A stretch of DNA of 56,081 nucleotides. Source: Gryganskiella cystojenkinii (Eukaryota; Mortierellomycota; Mortierellomycetes; Mortierellales; Mortierellaceae). The stretch lies in contig JAAAIG010000157.1 in NCBI GenBank assembly GCA_015852425.1, positions 397 to 56,477 of the forward strand, in the 5' to 3' direction. Numbering within the stretch: position 1 is the stretch's first letter; the number at the start of each line of letters is the position of its first letter. A program made the position numbers and the translations under genes. Positions 17,101-28,561 of the stretch are shown here, in pieces. A model generated the notes under the pieces. That model saw only the letters and a program-made list of their open reading frames with translations. It had not been told where the DNA came from and searched no databases.

Positions 17101-18930
17101 CAACTTGAAAGGTCGAACCCCGGACTTACTAACACTTCCATCTTTTCCGCAAAGCATCCTGTCAGGAATGCAGGAGCACTTTATGTTCTTGCACTTGTAC
17201 GTGGTCTTTGTTTCATCGTATTGAACATCTATGACAACACAACGATCTTCGTCAGTCTCTACTCCTCAATTCGCGGTTATGACATAAGAATCATATTGTA
17301 CGTTATCCACTTTCTCGAATGAAAGTTACCTTGGCCAAACGCGCACTCATCCAAATGGCAGTAAAATGATTCCTCTTGCGCGACCCAGACTATTGGTTTG
17401 CAGAGAATGTTAAAAAAAAGGTTTCATGGCCAAAAAGGGTAAAGATGATAATTTTGTCCTGCTGTTAGACGACAAAGAATGAAAGGGCAAGCACTCGTTC
17501 TGCTCCCCCCTTGTAATTTCTGCTGGCTGTTCTCTGCTTACACTGAAAATCACAGGTCTTGTTTTGTTGTTCACATGAAAAGGTAATCGCAGGGGGTTGT
17601 GTCGGTCCCAACGTATCAAGAATCTTTCGGTCTATTACAAAATTAAAAAAAANNNNNNNNNNGGGGAGAGAGAGGAGGATGTCAGTCTTCGATTGATCCA
17701 GGTTTTTCTCCCCAAGCCAACGGAAAAACTTGATGATCGACCAAACATATTTTCTTGTGTGAACGTACTGGTAACATCGCACTGTTGAAAGTTCTCATAG
17801 ACAGTAAGACCGCCCTTGTAACAGGTTCCGTTCTTGCCCGTGGGGACCAATCCGTCGCAGACGTGATCAGACTCGCAAACGTTGCAGTTGATACCGGACC
17901 ATCCATCCTTGCATTCACAAGAACCTTCCTCCCGCTGGGGTCGATCCTTTCCGTCCGAGAGGGCGCCGCAAACTGTTTGGGGGCGGGGGTGTAGTAAGAG
18001 AAGAGGAAAAAAAAAATAAAAAAAATTGAGTTTTCTGAAAATGTGATCAGCTGGTTCTTGGATCTTTTTTGCGACCGGTCGTTGTATGGTGTCGTCTCTT
18101 TTTTTTTTGTTCTTTTGTTGATGTACTGAGAGAAGTGAGTTACGTTGCAAAAACAAAATCGATCAAAGAGAATTTCAAGTTGCCGCCACAAACAAACACA
18201 AAAAACACGAAAGCAGAGAGAAAGGGCTTGATGACCGCATCGTGATCGGACCGCGCTGCTCTCTGTTCTGTTCTCATCTCCTTCAATCGATTTCTCGCTG
18301 TTGTGCGTCTTTGTTGCGCTGCACGATCTGATCATCCGCGCTCTCAAAAAAGAGAGTTGTTGGTCCTGTCGTCTCTCCGCCTCAAACTTGTCGTTCTTCC
18401 TTTGCTTTTGCCATATTTTTGATGGACTCTCTCACGCTTGTCCACCCACAGTTGGAACACAAAAATTCGTGCTGCAAGAAGAGAATGTGATGGTATTTGG
18501 GGTTTCCTTCCCATTCCAGTCCAGTCCATTAATTCGTTCATTCCACTATTGACAATGTCCTTTTTTTTCTCTTTCTTTTTTTACCTGGCACTGAGCAATT
18601 GTCACCAGCAAAGCCAGGAGGACAAGTGCATCGTCCGTCGTAAGGGTTGCAAGGAGCAAAGTGTGAGCAAGGGAACGCGTCCAATAGACAGTTAAAGCAA
18701 GGTGGGCAGTCCTCGGGCCTGCGAGGCGCTGCAGCCAGCAATGGATTTGCGAAGGACATGGCAGAAGGTGCAAGCATTATGTCGGTCGAACCCGATTCGA
18801 GGGCACGGATGGAAGCCTGTCCTGAAAAGACGCTGCTATCTTGAGTGTTGGGGTCAGCAATAGCAGCAGAAGTAAAGACGGACTTTGACGCAAAGGCCAG
18901 CAAGGCCACTGCAAGCCATGGTTGTCTCAT
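14124..18930 (-). CDS. Adp1-like ABCG transporter with cysteine-rich EGF-like N-terminus
   Basis: Nine exons: 18930-18585, 17972-17769, 17631-17542, 17389-17330, 17228-17130, 17000-16920, 16822-16303, 16200-14552 and 14395-14124. They give 1106 aa, close to yeast Adp1. A signal peptide (about 1-24) leads to several Cys-rich EGF-like segments (for example [12 protein letters not shown] and [12 protein letters not shown]). A membrane helix follows at about 336-361. The ATPase has Walker [10 protein letters not shown] at 424-432, signature ISGGEKRR and Walker [14 protein letters not shown]. After a Ser/Glu-rich linker, the C-terminal third holds the ABC2-type membrane domain. Substrate is unknown; the family is eukaryotic ABCG half-transporters. 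The first intron is long (612 bp) and the second contains an assembly gap. The short middle exons are the least certain part. Confidence 0.9.
17653..17662. other. Assembly gap (10 N)
   Basis: Ten N bases lie between an A run and GGGG, inside the second intron of the ABC transporter gene. Real length is unknown. It does not touch coding sequence in my model. Confidence 0.98.
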
Positions 18931-19687
18931 GGTTGGGTAGGGGGGCGACGGCTGTGAAATAAGGGGTGGAGAGATAGTTGCGTGTATTCGATAAATATGA
19001 CAAAAGAGAGGGAAGGGAGGGGGAAAAAAAAAAGAGTGTGGTAGGAGAACAAGAAAAAGAAAGAAGAGGACAAGAAAGAAGGACAAAAAAAAGTTGGTTG
19101 CCCTGAGAATTTTATCTCTGGAAGGAGACCTTCTTTGGGCAACAATGCCTTCTTTAGGAGACCTTGCTCTTTTCTACTTTTGTTTTATTATTCTAAACCT
19201 ACTCTGTATTTGCATAATGACCATTAACCATTGTCGAATGCCAAGGATTCACTTCCACCTTCGACTCTTCCACTTCCAGGCCGTTGGTGTCGTCGATTTG
19301 GTCACGAGACGTTTTGGGATTTCTGCTGAGCAATGAATCACGAGACTGGAAACACGTGATCAAATCCGGTCTGTGCGGTGATAAACCACCTTTTTTTCCA
19401 TAGCAAGAAAAACAACTTATTTTTTCGTTTATCATCACATCCCTGCCAATTCACCTTCCAGTCAACCACGGCACTCCAAGCTACGTCGCCCTCCTGTGGA
19501 TTGTATCAGCCCTTCGACTTTTTCTGACTTCCGACTGGACATTTACTCATCGCAGAAGGAAAGCTTGCGATTCAGGAGACCACACAGACCCATTTCTCTC
19601 TGTCCACGGATCCTATTTCTTTTTCTTTGTTGTTGAGCTACGCGTCCCGAGGAATTACTGTGCCTTGACATTTCCACCTCTTGGCCC
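18931..19687. other. Divergent promoter region, no gene
   Basis: This 757-bp stretch separates the ABC transporter start (-) from the SIM-motif gene start (+). It has an A/G-rich run near 19000-19092, which is a pyrimidine-rich leader on the transporter's strand. A 10-bp direct repeat (AGGAGACCTT) occurs at about 19121 and 19157. One CACGTGAT site is listed separately. Confidence 0.6.
19353..19360 (-). promoter_or_regulatory. Cbf1/CDEI-type site (ATCACGTG)
   Basis: The plus strand reads CACGTGAT, the reverse complement of RTCACGTG, the consensus for Cbf1-type bHLH proteins. It sits 328 bp upstream of the SIM-motif gene start and 423 bp from the transporter start. One exact octamer is weak evidence alone. 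Confidence 0.4.
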
Positions 19688-22520
19688 ATGTTGACAAACC
19701 CCACGCCGCCTCCACCAGCTTCTCAGCCTACCCCTGCCACCACCGCCCCTTCTTCCTCTGGAACTAACTCGGTCAACCAAGGAATCCCTCGGGCACCCAT
19801 GGCCTCGCAGTCCAGCTCGGGATTCACACATGACCAAGGTACCAACCCCTCATCTCCCACTCCTTGCGTCCTTTTTTACTGTATTTTTTTATTTTTTTTA
19901 CATGATTTGCCGGCATTCCGATACTCTCTTCCAGTCTCTGAAAGTCTAGAAGAAAAATCTCCAAGGTTTCTATCGCTAACTCTTGCCTCAACAGAAGTAA
20001 TAGATCTCGATTCAGAGTCAGAGTCAGTGGCGGACCCTGTATCTGAAGCAAATCCTCCATCTGAAGCTAAACCGGCAACATCCACGTCGCCAGTGGGACC
20101 GGAACTTGGATCAGGACCTGGATCAGAACCAGGATCAGGATCAGGATCGACCATGAGAGGGACATCTCCTATTGGATCTCCCTCTATGGCGAGAGAACCA
20201 TCCAAACTCCTTTCACCAGAACTGGCCAGAGCCACAACAGGACCATCAAAGGTAGTGGTGCCACCAACTTCAACACCGCCAATAACATCAACTACCATAA
20301 CAGAGATTGTTCCAGCAGAGTCTTACAATGAAGTTGTAAAAGTGAGCGAACCCGCTGATCGACTCGACCCACTCTCGCATCTGGGCAGTATCTTTGACAA
20401 GATTCGGAAGCAAGTCATCGAATGGGGTGAGGATGCCAACTGGAAGATCGACGTGTTCTTGCTCCCCAACGAGGAGGCAGTCTCTACCAACGGAGGCGCT
20501 GTAGTTCCGCCACCTACCCCTCCTCCAACTCATCGACCTCCACCGCCACCGCCTCATCACCTAGCAGGTCGACCCCACGGACTTCCTTATACAAACCCGC
20601 CAGGTCATCATGCTCCGCCTCCTCCTCTTCATCATGGCCCATACTCTCACCAAAACCCTTCTCCTCGTCATAATCCCCCGCATTATGGTCCGCCACCACA
20701 TCTTGCTGGGCCGTATGCTGGGCCACTGGCACAAACTCACCGAGGTTCGATGGCTGGTCCTAGACGAATCATGCCAGAGAGGCACGGCGCGCCAACAGAA
20801 CACGGTACTGAAAACTGGATCATTAGGCATGAGCGTGATTCGACGCACTGGATTTGATTTTGTAGAAACACTAATGTTTTCAGTCTATATATCCGACCGC
20901 GATGTAGGCTTTGAGCTGCAACCGCCACCCAATGATCTGCCTTTGGCATCAGACGACTCTAACCTCTCCAGCTTGAACGATGGTGATATCAGCGCCTTGA
21001 CAGAGACGGGTGCAAAGAAAATGGTACGGAAGCGTGAAACCAGAGAAGAAATGAATGCAAAGGTCGGATCTCTGAGCTAATATTAGTTTTTTGTTTTTTT
21101 TTGTGTCTCTGTTGTTTCTTATCTTAGCTCTCAATGGCAGCACGTCAGCTTCGGGAGCAGCAATTGGCACTCAACCAAACACTACGACATTTAGAAGCAG
21201 TCCAACGGCATAGCGCGCAGAGGGTATTGGATCGACAATGGAGAGATCGCGTGCAATATTCATAATCACAAGAGAAAGTTTCTAATATTTTTTCTCGAAC
21301 CATGTCATCATAGGAGCGGGACTCGATGGCGAGGTTCGAAGCAGAAAAGGCGATTATGGAACAGGATGCTGCAATTCTTATGAGGAAATGGAAAGAATCG
21401 TCCAGCAGTCTCGCGGAAAAAGACAATGAGGCAAGTAGATACACAGTGTCTTTTATTTATTTATTTCCTTACTATATTTATTGTAAGGCGCCTTGTATCT
21501 AACCTTTCACCTGAATCCAACTTGATGGGCTCTAGGTGAGAGAGATATACTTGCAATTGGAGAATGGAAGGGAACAAATTTCGAAACGGATACTCGAAAG
21601 GCGAAAGGTGCGAACATGCGGGACCGACTCCTCAAATGCGAAGAGCAAAAGAGGGGGTGAGGTTTCGGTCAAATACGAGTCAAGATTTTCCCTGCTGACC
21701 AAACTGTGCCGCTTTTCTTGACTTTTTATGTGCTGCAAAATTTGTCGACATTCCTGTTTTTCCGTTCCCTGCGTCTTTTCATTTCTTTTAAAAATAGCGA
21801 GTAGACGATCAAGAATACCCACTCATACGCAAATCTAAACAGGTCGAACAATCCTCTCGTAAGGACTGTGATCGACCGGGACACCGCCATCGTCACCGAC
21901 ACGTCCATTACCATCGCCATCACCATCGCCACATATCGATCTCACGTCGTGGCGATACGTTCGCGAGCGGCGCACACTCTCTGGACAACTTGGCGACCCT
22001 GGCAACCCAAGTTCTATTCAAAGAGCCTTTGATTCTTGCCAAGAAGGCGCATATCCCTGTGAAACGACAACTCGATCTCATGGAAGAAGAAGATGCTGCT
22101 TTGGCCGAGGATATTGATCCGCAGGAGGGTAGCGGCGACATGGACCCGGATCAAATGGACTGGGACGGAGAGGTAGAGAAGGACGAAGGTCTCAAGTTGA
22201 AGTCTGTGGTAATAGAGATTGACGACAGTGGCTCTGAGGAGGACAGGACAGGTCGAGGAGACAGCAGCAAGGAGTCCAAGCCATCCAACAGCATCCTTAC
22301 AGTACATCAGCAGCTCTATCAGCAAAGGCCACCCACTTTGGCGAAGCTTCCACCGTCGTCGTCAACACATCTTCCAGCTAGTTCCGGTCCAGTCAAGGGT
22401 TCCTCTCATAATTTGAACCCAGCATCAAGCTCTGGATCGTCGAGATCGCCGTTTGTCAATGAAGCGAACCAAGGTTTTGGAAGGGATAGCAGGCAGCCGA
22501 ACAAGCAGCGTCGGGTTTAG
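19688..22520 (+). CDS. Unrecognised protein with two SIM-like motifs, coiled coil and His/Arg run
   Basis: I do not recognise this family. Seven exons fit: 19688-19838, 19935-20804, 20884-21062, 21128-21223, 21314-21430, 21536-21607 and 21798-22520, giving about 735 aa. Two in-frame acceptors exist for exon 2 (19934 and 19994), the second skipping 20 residues. Visible parts in order: Pro/Ser N-terminus; EVIDLDSESES, a SUMO-interaction-like motif with acidic tail; a short conserved-looking segment FDKIRKQVIEWGEDANWKI; a Pro/His-rich stretch; a charged Gln/Glu/Arg coiled coil encoded by the small exons; a His/Arg run (21879-21932); and VVIEIDDSGSEED, a second SIM-like motif. The fifth intron appears to start with GC (GAG|GCAAGT). 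A nuclear SUMO-linked adaptor role is only inference. Confidence 0.72.
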
Positions 22521-22874
22521 AGGCTCTATTCCACTGACAAATCCACTTAGACTCTATGCAGCGGCCATGCCATCTTCCTAATTTTTTTTTCTTGTTTTTC
22601 ACTGCCGTTTTTTTGCTTACTTTCTTAAGTTTGTTTGCTCCTCCGATTGCTGCGCGTATCTCTCTTTCTTTCTTCTTTTGCTTAAAGCACCTTGTATTTT
22701 ACACAATCCCACGAAAAATAAACCATCTGCATAACATATTAATCAATTCTTGAGAGATGGAACCATGCACTCGTCCAATGACACGAGGAGGGAAGGAACA
22801 AAAACACAAAAATAGAGGTCCGAGTTTATTTTTATACCTTGTCCACCTCATGCTTCTCTTTTTCTAACGATACC
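22521..22874. other. Convergent 3' region
   Basis: A/T-rich sequence lies between two convergent stops, with T runs near 22580-22610 and an AATAAA at 22716-22721. No gene is seen. Confidence 0.6.
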
Positions 22875-24731
22875 TCAGGTGACTTTGATCGCCTCTTTAC
22901 CTCGGAGCCAGGGAAACGTCTTTAGAAGCCAAGCTTGATCCTTGACGGCGAGCTGTTGTCCTGTCGTCCGGGATGAGAGTTCTCTCAGATCCTTCAAGGG
23001 TTCCAACCGATCCATACCATAGTCCGTTCGAAGACGCAAGTTGAAACGTCGAGTAGCAGTAGCAGCACCATCACCACCACCGCCACTGTCATATTGGTTC
23101 ATCCACGATAGAGCCTGCCTTCCTCTACTGAGATCAAGCGTCGACAGTTTTGTCAGGCGGGACAAGCGCTCAAATATACAATGATGTGTTTCTATTTCGA
23201 TCTTGGACTTGGTCTCGATTTTGACCTCTGGTATGACTGCGACTCTAGGATCCGTTGACGAACTCACAGTTGTCGCGACTGGGTCCGTGTCGATCATGAT
23301 CTGTATCTTCCAAACTTTCAACTCGGAACAGACCCAAGGTTGTCCTGACCATAATGTCGATGACAACGACGAAGACGACAGAGAGCTGTGATCCATCCCA
23401 TCCAAGGTGGTAACAACAACCTCATGATCGACGGTCGTTTCTGTGGCGCCTGTGATGACGACGAGATCCGAAGCCAAGAGATGCTCTGCTTGGATCGAGA
23501 TGAGTCGCGGACAGAGACAAAGGAACTGGTGGATCATGACACTAGTCACGGTATCACACCCAATGAAATTCAGTTGTGAGAGCGTGCTCCGGTGTTGCTC
23601 CAGTAGTATCCGATGAGTCAGTGACCCGACCGTCGTATATGGAAGATAAACTTCCTCAAGTGAACCTGGCGATGACGACGATGACGACGACATTACTGAT
23701 GGCGAGGATGACAACATGGCGAGGATCTCGTGAATCATATAGTCGTCCATGTTTGATCCGTTCATCGTGATCTTTGTGAGATTTCTCCAGAGTCGATTGT
23801 CAACGAAAGATGATGACAGTGAAGACAGATGGGACACTGGAGAAGGAAGGGTCGGGCGGTCCAAGCGGAAGGCAAACGCTCCCAACCCCGTGGTCAGGGT
23901 CAGGGATCGAAGCATCGGGGAAGCATGAAGGATTCTGTTGATATGTTTGAGCGTCCCCTGTTCGCCAGTGACTCTCCAGAAATTCGCGGATAAAAGTCGA
24001 TAAGGCTGTTCCCGACGTTCCTGTGGCCACTGAGGATCCTTAAGTACCGTCATTGGACCAAAGAAGACATGAGAGAGGGCAAAGTCTTGAATGGGACATT
24101 TCTCCATCACCTGCCAGAACGCGTCCACTGCGACGGTACCATCAATTCTCATGTCGCTGACAGCGAGTCGATTCAGAAACGGCAACTCGCTGATGATTCT
24201 CCAAAACGGACCTCCATCTTCTCTCGATGCCAGTCCTTCGAGTTCGAGTACTTGAAGGGTTGTCGAGTGCGATTGAATCAAATTTCCGAGGGTGTTGTTC
24301 AGATGTGTACCCCAGTGTGAGTTTGGGGCTCGGACTTGGTGAGCGAGATGGAGTCGCGTCAAGCGAGGGTAAAACTGAGTGGTATAGTGCAACAGGACGG
24401 ATCTAGAGAGCGCCAAATTTTGAATCAGGTGCAAGTTCTTTTTGACTGCGGTCAAAGAGACAGGTTCAGATCGCAGTCGGGTTCCGGACAAGGCAAATAT
24501 TTCGAGACTGGACCAAAAGATGGTCCTAAAGGCGATATTAAATATCTTGTTGACTCGAAAGTATTGCACAAAGACGTTCTTGTCGCGGTTGCGGTAAAAG
24601 AAGAGGTCCCTTTTAGGCCATAGATAGGACGCAATGATCAACAGGATCTCTAGGATGTCGAGTGGATTTCGGGGTCTGGGGGGACTGAGGCGATGGACCG
24701 CGGGAGGGAGAATCTTTTGCGCCTCTGCCAT
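22875..24731 (-). CDS. F-box/LRR-like protein
   Basis: A single uninterrupted frame of 618 aa starting MAEAQKIL. Residues about 20-75 resemble an F-box (NPLDILEILLIIASYL ... RVNKIFNIAFRTIFWSSL), but with about ten extra residues between the two helical parts, so it is divergent. The rest has irregular leucine-rich segments (for example TTLQVLELEGL and LTKLSTLDLS) spaced like degenerate LRRs, with Ser-rich and Thr/Val-rich inserts. F-box proteins recruit substrates to SCF ubiquitin ligases through Skp1; LRRs usually bind the substrate. Large, fast-evolving families of such single-exon genes are typical of Mortierella-like genomes. Substrate is unknown. Confidence 0.75.
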   Translation of the reverse strand: MAEAQKILPPAVHRLSPPRPRNPLDILEILLIIASYLWPKRDLFFYRNRDKNVFVQYFRVNKIFNIAFRTIFWSSLEIFALSGTRLRSEPVSLTAVKKNLHLIQNLALSRSVLLHYTTQFYPRLTRLHLAHQVRAPNSHWGTHLNNTLGNLIQSHSTTLQVLELEGLASREDGGPFWRIISELPFLNRLAVSDMRIDGTVAVDAFWQVMEKCPIQDFALSHVFFGPMTVLKDPQWPQERREQPYRLLSANFWRVTGEQGTLKHINRILHASPMLRSLTLTTGLGAFAFRLDRPTLPSPVSHLSSLSSSFVDNRLWRNLTKITMNGSNMDDYMIHEILAMLSSSPSVMSSSSSSSPGSLEEVYLPYTTVGSLTHRILLEQHRSTLSQLNFIGCDTVTSVMIHQFLCLCPRLISIQAEHLLASDLVVITGATETTVDHEVVVTTLDGMDHSSLSSSSLSSTLWSGQPWVCSELKVWKIQIMIDTDPVATTVSSSTDPRVAVIPEVKIETKSKIEIETHHCIFERLSRLTKLSTLDLSRGRQALSWMNQYDSGGGGDGAATATRRFNLRLRTDYGMDRLEPLKDLRELSSRTTGQQLAVKDQAWLLKTFPWLRGKEAIKVT

Positions 24732-26046
24732 GGTATTGTGAATGGCTGATGGCTGATGCCGGGTCGAGACTGAATGTCACTGATGGGGATGGAAAGCGAA
24801 TGAACGAGAGATGAAGTGAAGTGACTGCGCCCATTCTCATTTTTGGCAGCATTTGCGATCCTAAAATCTTGCTGGTTAATCCAGCTCGCATCCCGTTAAC
24901 ACTTGGGAACGATGGTCGTGAAGAGCCATCACCAACTGTTCGACCCTCCACATCGAACCAAGCATCCTTTCACAGCCAGTACTCACATTCTCCAAACGGC
25001 GTTCTCCGAGCACAAGTAAGCCAGCCCAATCACGAGTCCGGATCCTTGGGTCTCCAAAGGAGAACCGGGAACGCTTGATTTCTTTCAAGCCCAGGGGATC
25101 AACTTGCTTGATTGGGCGTCTACAACACGACTCTGATTACGATGCCTCAAATTTGGTTTTCATTGGCAAGGACGTTCCCTGATCATCTGGCGTTCAATTT
25201 TTTGTCAACTGGGATGATGTAAAGGACTATTCCCGCGGACTCTGCAAATGAAACTCTTTTTCTACACAGTCAGGGATACATGAAGCTTTGAAGCAGCTAA
25301 GACTGGGGACCGCGCGTTTCGCTGTCATTTGGCTGGATTGATTACTGATTCAGACCGTTACCTCAATTATTCTACTTTGACTCCCAATCAAGCTCTTCAC
25401 CCTCCAAGCTACAAGCTACGTGGACCATCTGACTGTCCTTGAACGATCACGACTTGGAGTGGAGGATCACTGGGAACCAGGGCGTTGAGATATCAACATT
25501 TTTGTCAAGGAAAATGTACGCTCCTGCAAGACCTCCTTTCGTCGAGCGCAGGTTTGCCGCGAAGGAAAGGGAAGGCTTATGCAAACAGACGCCCCTGTGC
25601 TGGTCCACAATGAGTCCTCAACTCTTGGCGGCGTTTATGTGACCTCCTTTAAGCTCGGCGGTGCAATATGTTGAATGTTATCGGTAGGATGTGAATCGAT
25701 AGAGTCGGTGAGGGGAGAAGGCATTTACTCTCAACATCTCGACGGCTACCCCTTCTGCACTACACAAGAACGTCAGTGCAACTTTTTTGTCTCTTTGGTA
25801 GCATAGTCGACAGCAAGCTGCATCTCTGTTTTTTGGCCTCCTTAAAGGCAGGCCCTGACTGTTAAGCTGGTCACATAAGCAGGTAACAGCTATCAAGGAA
25901 ATGTGAAAAATGTACAAGGTAGGCACCGATGTATTCTTCTAAAGAAGTGTAAATAACAATTTTTTAAAGGAAGTAGAGAGGAGAAAGGATAAAAGGGATC
26001 AATGTAAAAAAGGAACCAAATAAAAAGTAAAAAGGGAGTCCTCTGT
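24732..26046. other. Intergenic, no gene recognised
   Basis: About 1.3 kb upstream of the F-box gene and downstream of the mannosyltransferase gene, both on the minus strand. Short open frames occur on both strands without domains or splice support. No repeats stand out. Confidence 0.5.
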
Positions 26047-28561
26047 TTAAGCGACAGCATCCCAGTTATGTGTGGTAGGATCCGGGTTCTGCCCATTCCA
26101 AAACGCTTTACCGTCGGCTTGAGCAATCTTGTCAATGTCCACATAGCCATTCGACAACAAAGCCTCGCGCCTCGTCAATGTGTTGACCTTTGCACCCTTA
26201 AGACAACTCTCGGCGAAATCCCATTCTGCGTCCTTGGGCTCTAGCTGCAGCTGATACGGACTTGACAGTCCCAGATCTTGAAGAACCTGACGCATCTGTT
26301 CCGGGTTATTCGTGAACCGTTCTCGATGTTTCTGATGACCTCCTCCAGTCATCCAGTATCCGAAATCCAGGTATCTGTAGTCCCTGGAGTTCTTGTTTCT
26401 GTAAAGACCGCCATTCCACCACAAGGGTTGACCTTCATGGTCTTCATGCAGTTGAGCTCCACAGACGGATTGATCATCATTGGGTCGCAACTCACCAATC
26501 ACACCTCCATAATTGCGCATAAAACAATAGGGTTCCTGAATCATTTCGAATCCAGACCAGAACGTTTCCTTGTCGCCGTGGAAGATTTGATAAGAGACCA
26601 GGTCACGTTCCCATTTGCCGTTCATCTTGCAGGTTGCCAACATGCCGAGGAATCGAGTTCGTTTGTTAATAAGGACGACGCCGGATTCCTGTTCATGGTC
26701 CGAGACCATTCTGTAAAGTCGGGATGATGGAGGGAAGGATGAAGTGATGGGTGTGACGGATTTGAGCCAGTTCATTTTCGCGTCGCTTCCTGCAAACAAT
26801 GTACGGTCGTAGAAGAAAAGAGCGCCTGTGGCCTTGTATCCCGGATCATCAAAGAGTTTCACGGGATCCTATTTTGTTTGTCGATATCAAATAAGAGGTC
26901 ATGTTATTCAAGAACGAAAAAAAAAAGTCATCGGGAGGCGCACAAAAAGGATATGAAGGCAGTGATTCCCTTACCTGCAAGAAGTAAGCATCCGCGTCAA
27001 CAAACATAACCTCCTCAAAGGAAGAGGCTAACATGGCAAACGGTTTGATCGCCCATCCTCCCAACTGCATGTACTCGTTGTCCAGGATCTGGGTCACGTC
27101 CACAACTTCAATATCCTTAGCCAACTTTCTGAGGTAGTCCTGACGTTCACGCGAGAGGTCACCATCACCCATGTGGAAGACCTGAATTGGCACGGTCGAC
27201 TTGAGTCGGTTCCGGATCGCCTGAATCGAGGTCACGACGAACTCGAATTGACCGTTACCGGCACAAAAGACGATACCACGCCCCTTGTAAGACCGCAACA
27301 GCGAAAACGATGTCTGACGGGCATACAACAACCAGGGGAAGAGACGCTTCTCGAGACGCAAAAAGAAATCGATTTCGGGGCGGGTTCGGGCCATCTCCAC
27401 CAAAGTCTTCTCACGATCCCGATCTCTTCCAGAGAGACTCTCGTAGATGGGCCGGACAAGGTTCCAAAGCGACTTGTAAAGTTTCTCTGCCCTCGCCAAT
27501 TCCGCCATATTGATCCGTTCGGGGTGACCATCAAGGTTCTCGTTCTTGGCGTATTCCTGTTTTAACATTTGGGTCTTTAGTGTGAATCCCACGGTGGTGT
27601 CCAAGAGTTCCGTGTCTTCTTCGGTCCATGGGGGGATATCCTGAGGGATGGCGACATCGTGCGTTTCGTGGAGACTGTCAGGGACCTAAATATATATTTT
27701 TTTGAGAGGAAGAAAAAAGCAAAGGCTGGTTAGGGTCAATTTTTTTTTATCTTAGTGCTGCTGTTTTTGGCTCCCGGACGAAGAAAAAAAAAACGGTCGC
27801 TGGACAGGGTAACTTCAAAAACGCTTCATCGACGCATTTTCGATGAGGGTCCATTAACAGGTATTTTCTCTCTTATCGATCCTGATCGGATTATGCGAGA
27901 ATGACAAAGCATCGTTTTGTGTGGTCGTCTTTTAAGTCCTGTGACTTGTTGTGTCCGTGGACCAGAGAGCAGAATCCATAATCTTGGATCTTGTGTCTGT
28001 CGTTGTTGAAGTTGTCCGTGCTATCGAATTGATATTCCGTGCCTGTTCGTTGGACGTTGGAGATGGTGCTTCCCAGAGCTCTCAACAACGACAAAATTTA
28101 TACAAACAGACTTCAAGGAGTCCAGATCCTCCTTGCTCCCACCAGAATAGTCTATCTTCCCCCCGCCCTCGCCCTCCCAAGTTGTCATTGCGCTTCAGGT
28201 TCTTAGGCCTTCTCCCTTTTGTTCCCAGTGTTCCACATCGCCGGTTTTGAAAGAAAAATCAACAGCCCCTCTTCGTCACTTTGACAGAGACATCAAATTT
28301 AATTTTAGACTGTTTGTTTCTGATAGGACGGGCTGATGGAAGGTGAGTGATATTTACCTTGAAGGACCTGACAGGGGTCCGTTGCCTCCTTTCCCGACGA
28401 TCCTCAAAAGTATCGGGCTGAGAAGGATATTGGTTATTCCTTTCGTCGACTCTTCCTTCACGGAGCGAGGGTCGGTACTGAAGTGTGAATGCAATCAGAC
28501 AGAGCGTGATCATGAGACCGATGACCAACTTGACCACGGGTGACCGTGGTAAGGATATCAT
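26047..28561 (-). CDS. Mnn1-type alpha-mannosyltransferase (GT71-like), Golgi type II membrane protein
   Basis: Three exons: 28561-28358, 27685-26975 and 26868-26047, giving 578 aa. All junctions are GT-AG and phase 0. A single hydrophobic anchor near the N-terminus (VIGLMITLCLIAFTLQY) predicts type II Golgi topology. The catalytic part begins around residue 165 (GRGIVFCAGNGQFEF). The DxD metal and nucleotide-sugar site is Asp298-Ala-Asp300 in EEVMFVDADAYFLQDP. Further family-like segments are GALFFYDR, ESGVVLINK and GELRPNDDQSVCG. Mnn1/Mnn2-type enzymes transfer mannose from GDP-mannose onto N- or O-linked glycans. Which linkage this one makes cannot be read from the sequence. The first intron is the longest, 672 bp. 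Confidence 0.85.

Noticed and set aside
18931..19086. Hydrophobic upstream extension of the ABC transporter
   Set aside because: Phe/Leu/Pro/Ser repeats come from a pyrimidine-rich leader; the ATG at 18930 gives a normal signal peptide.
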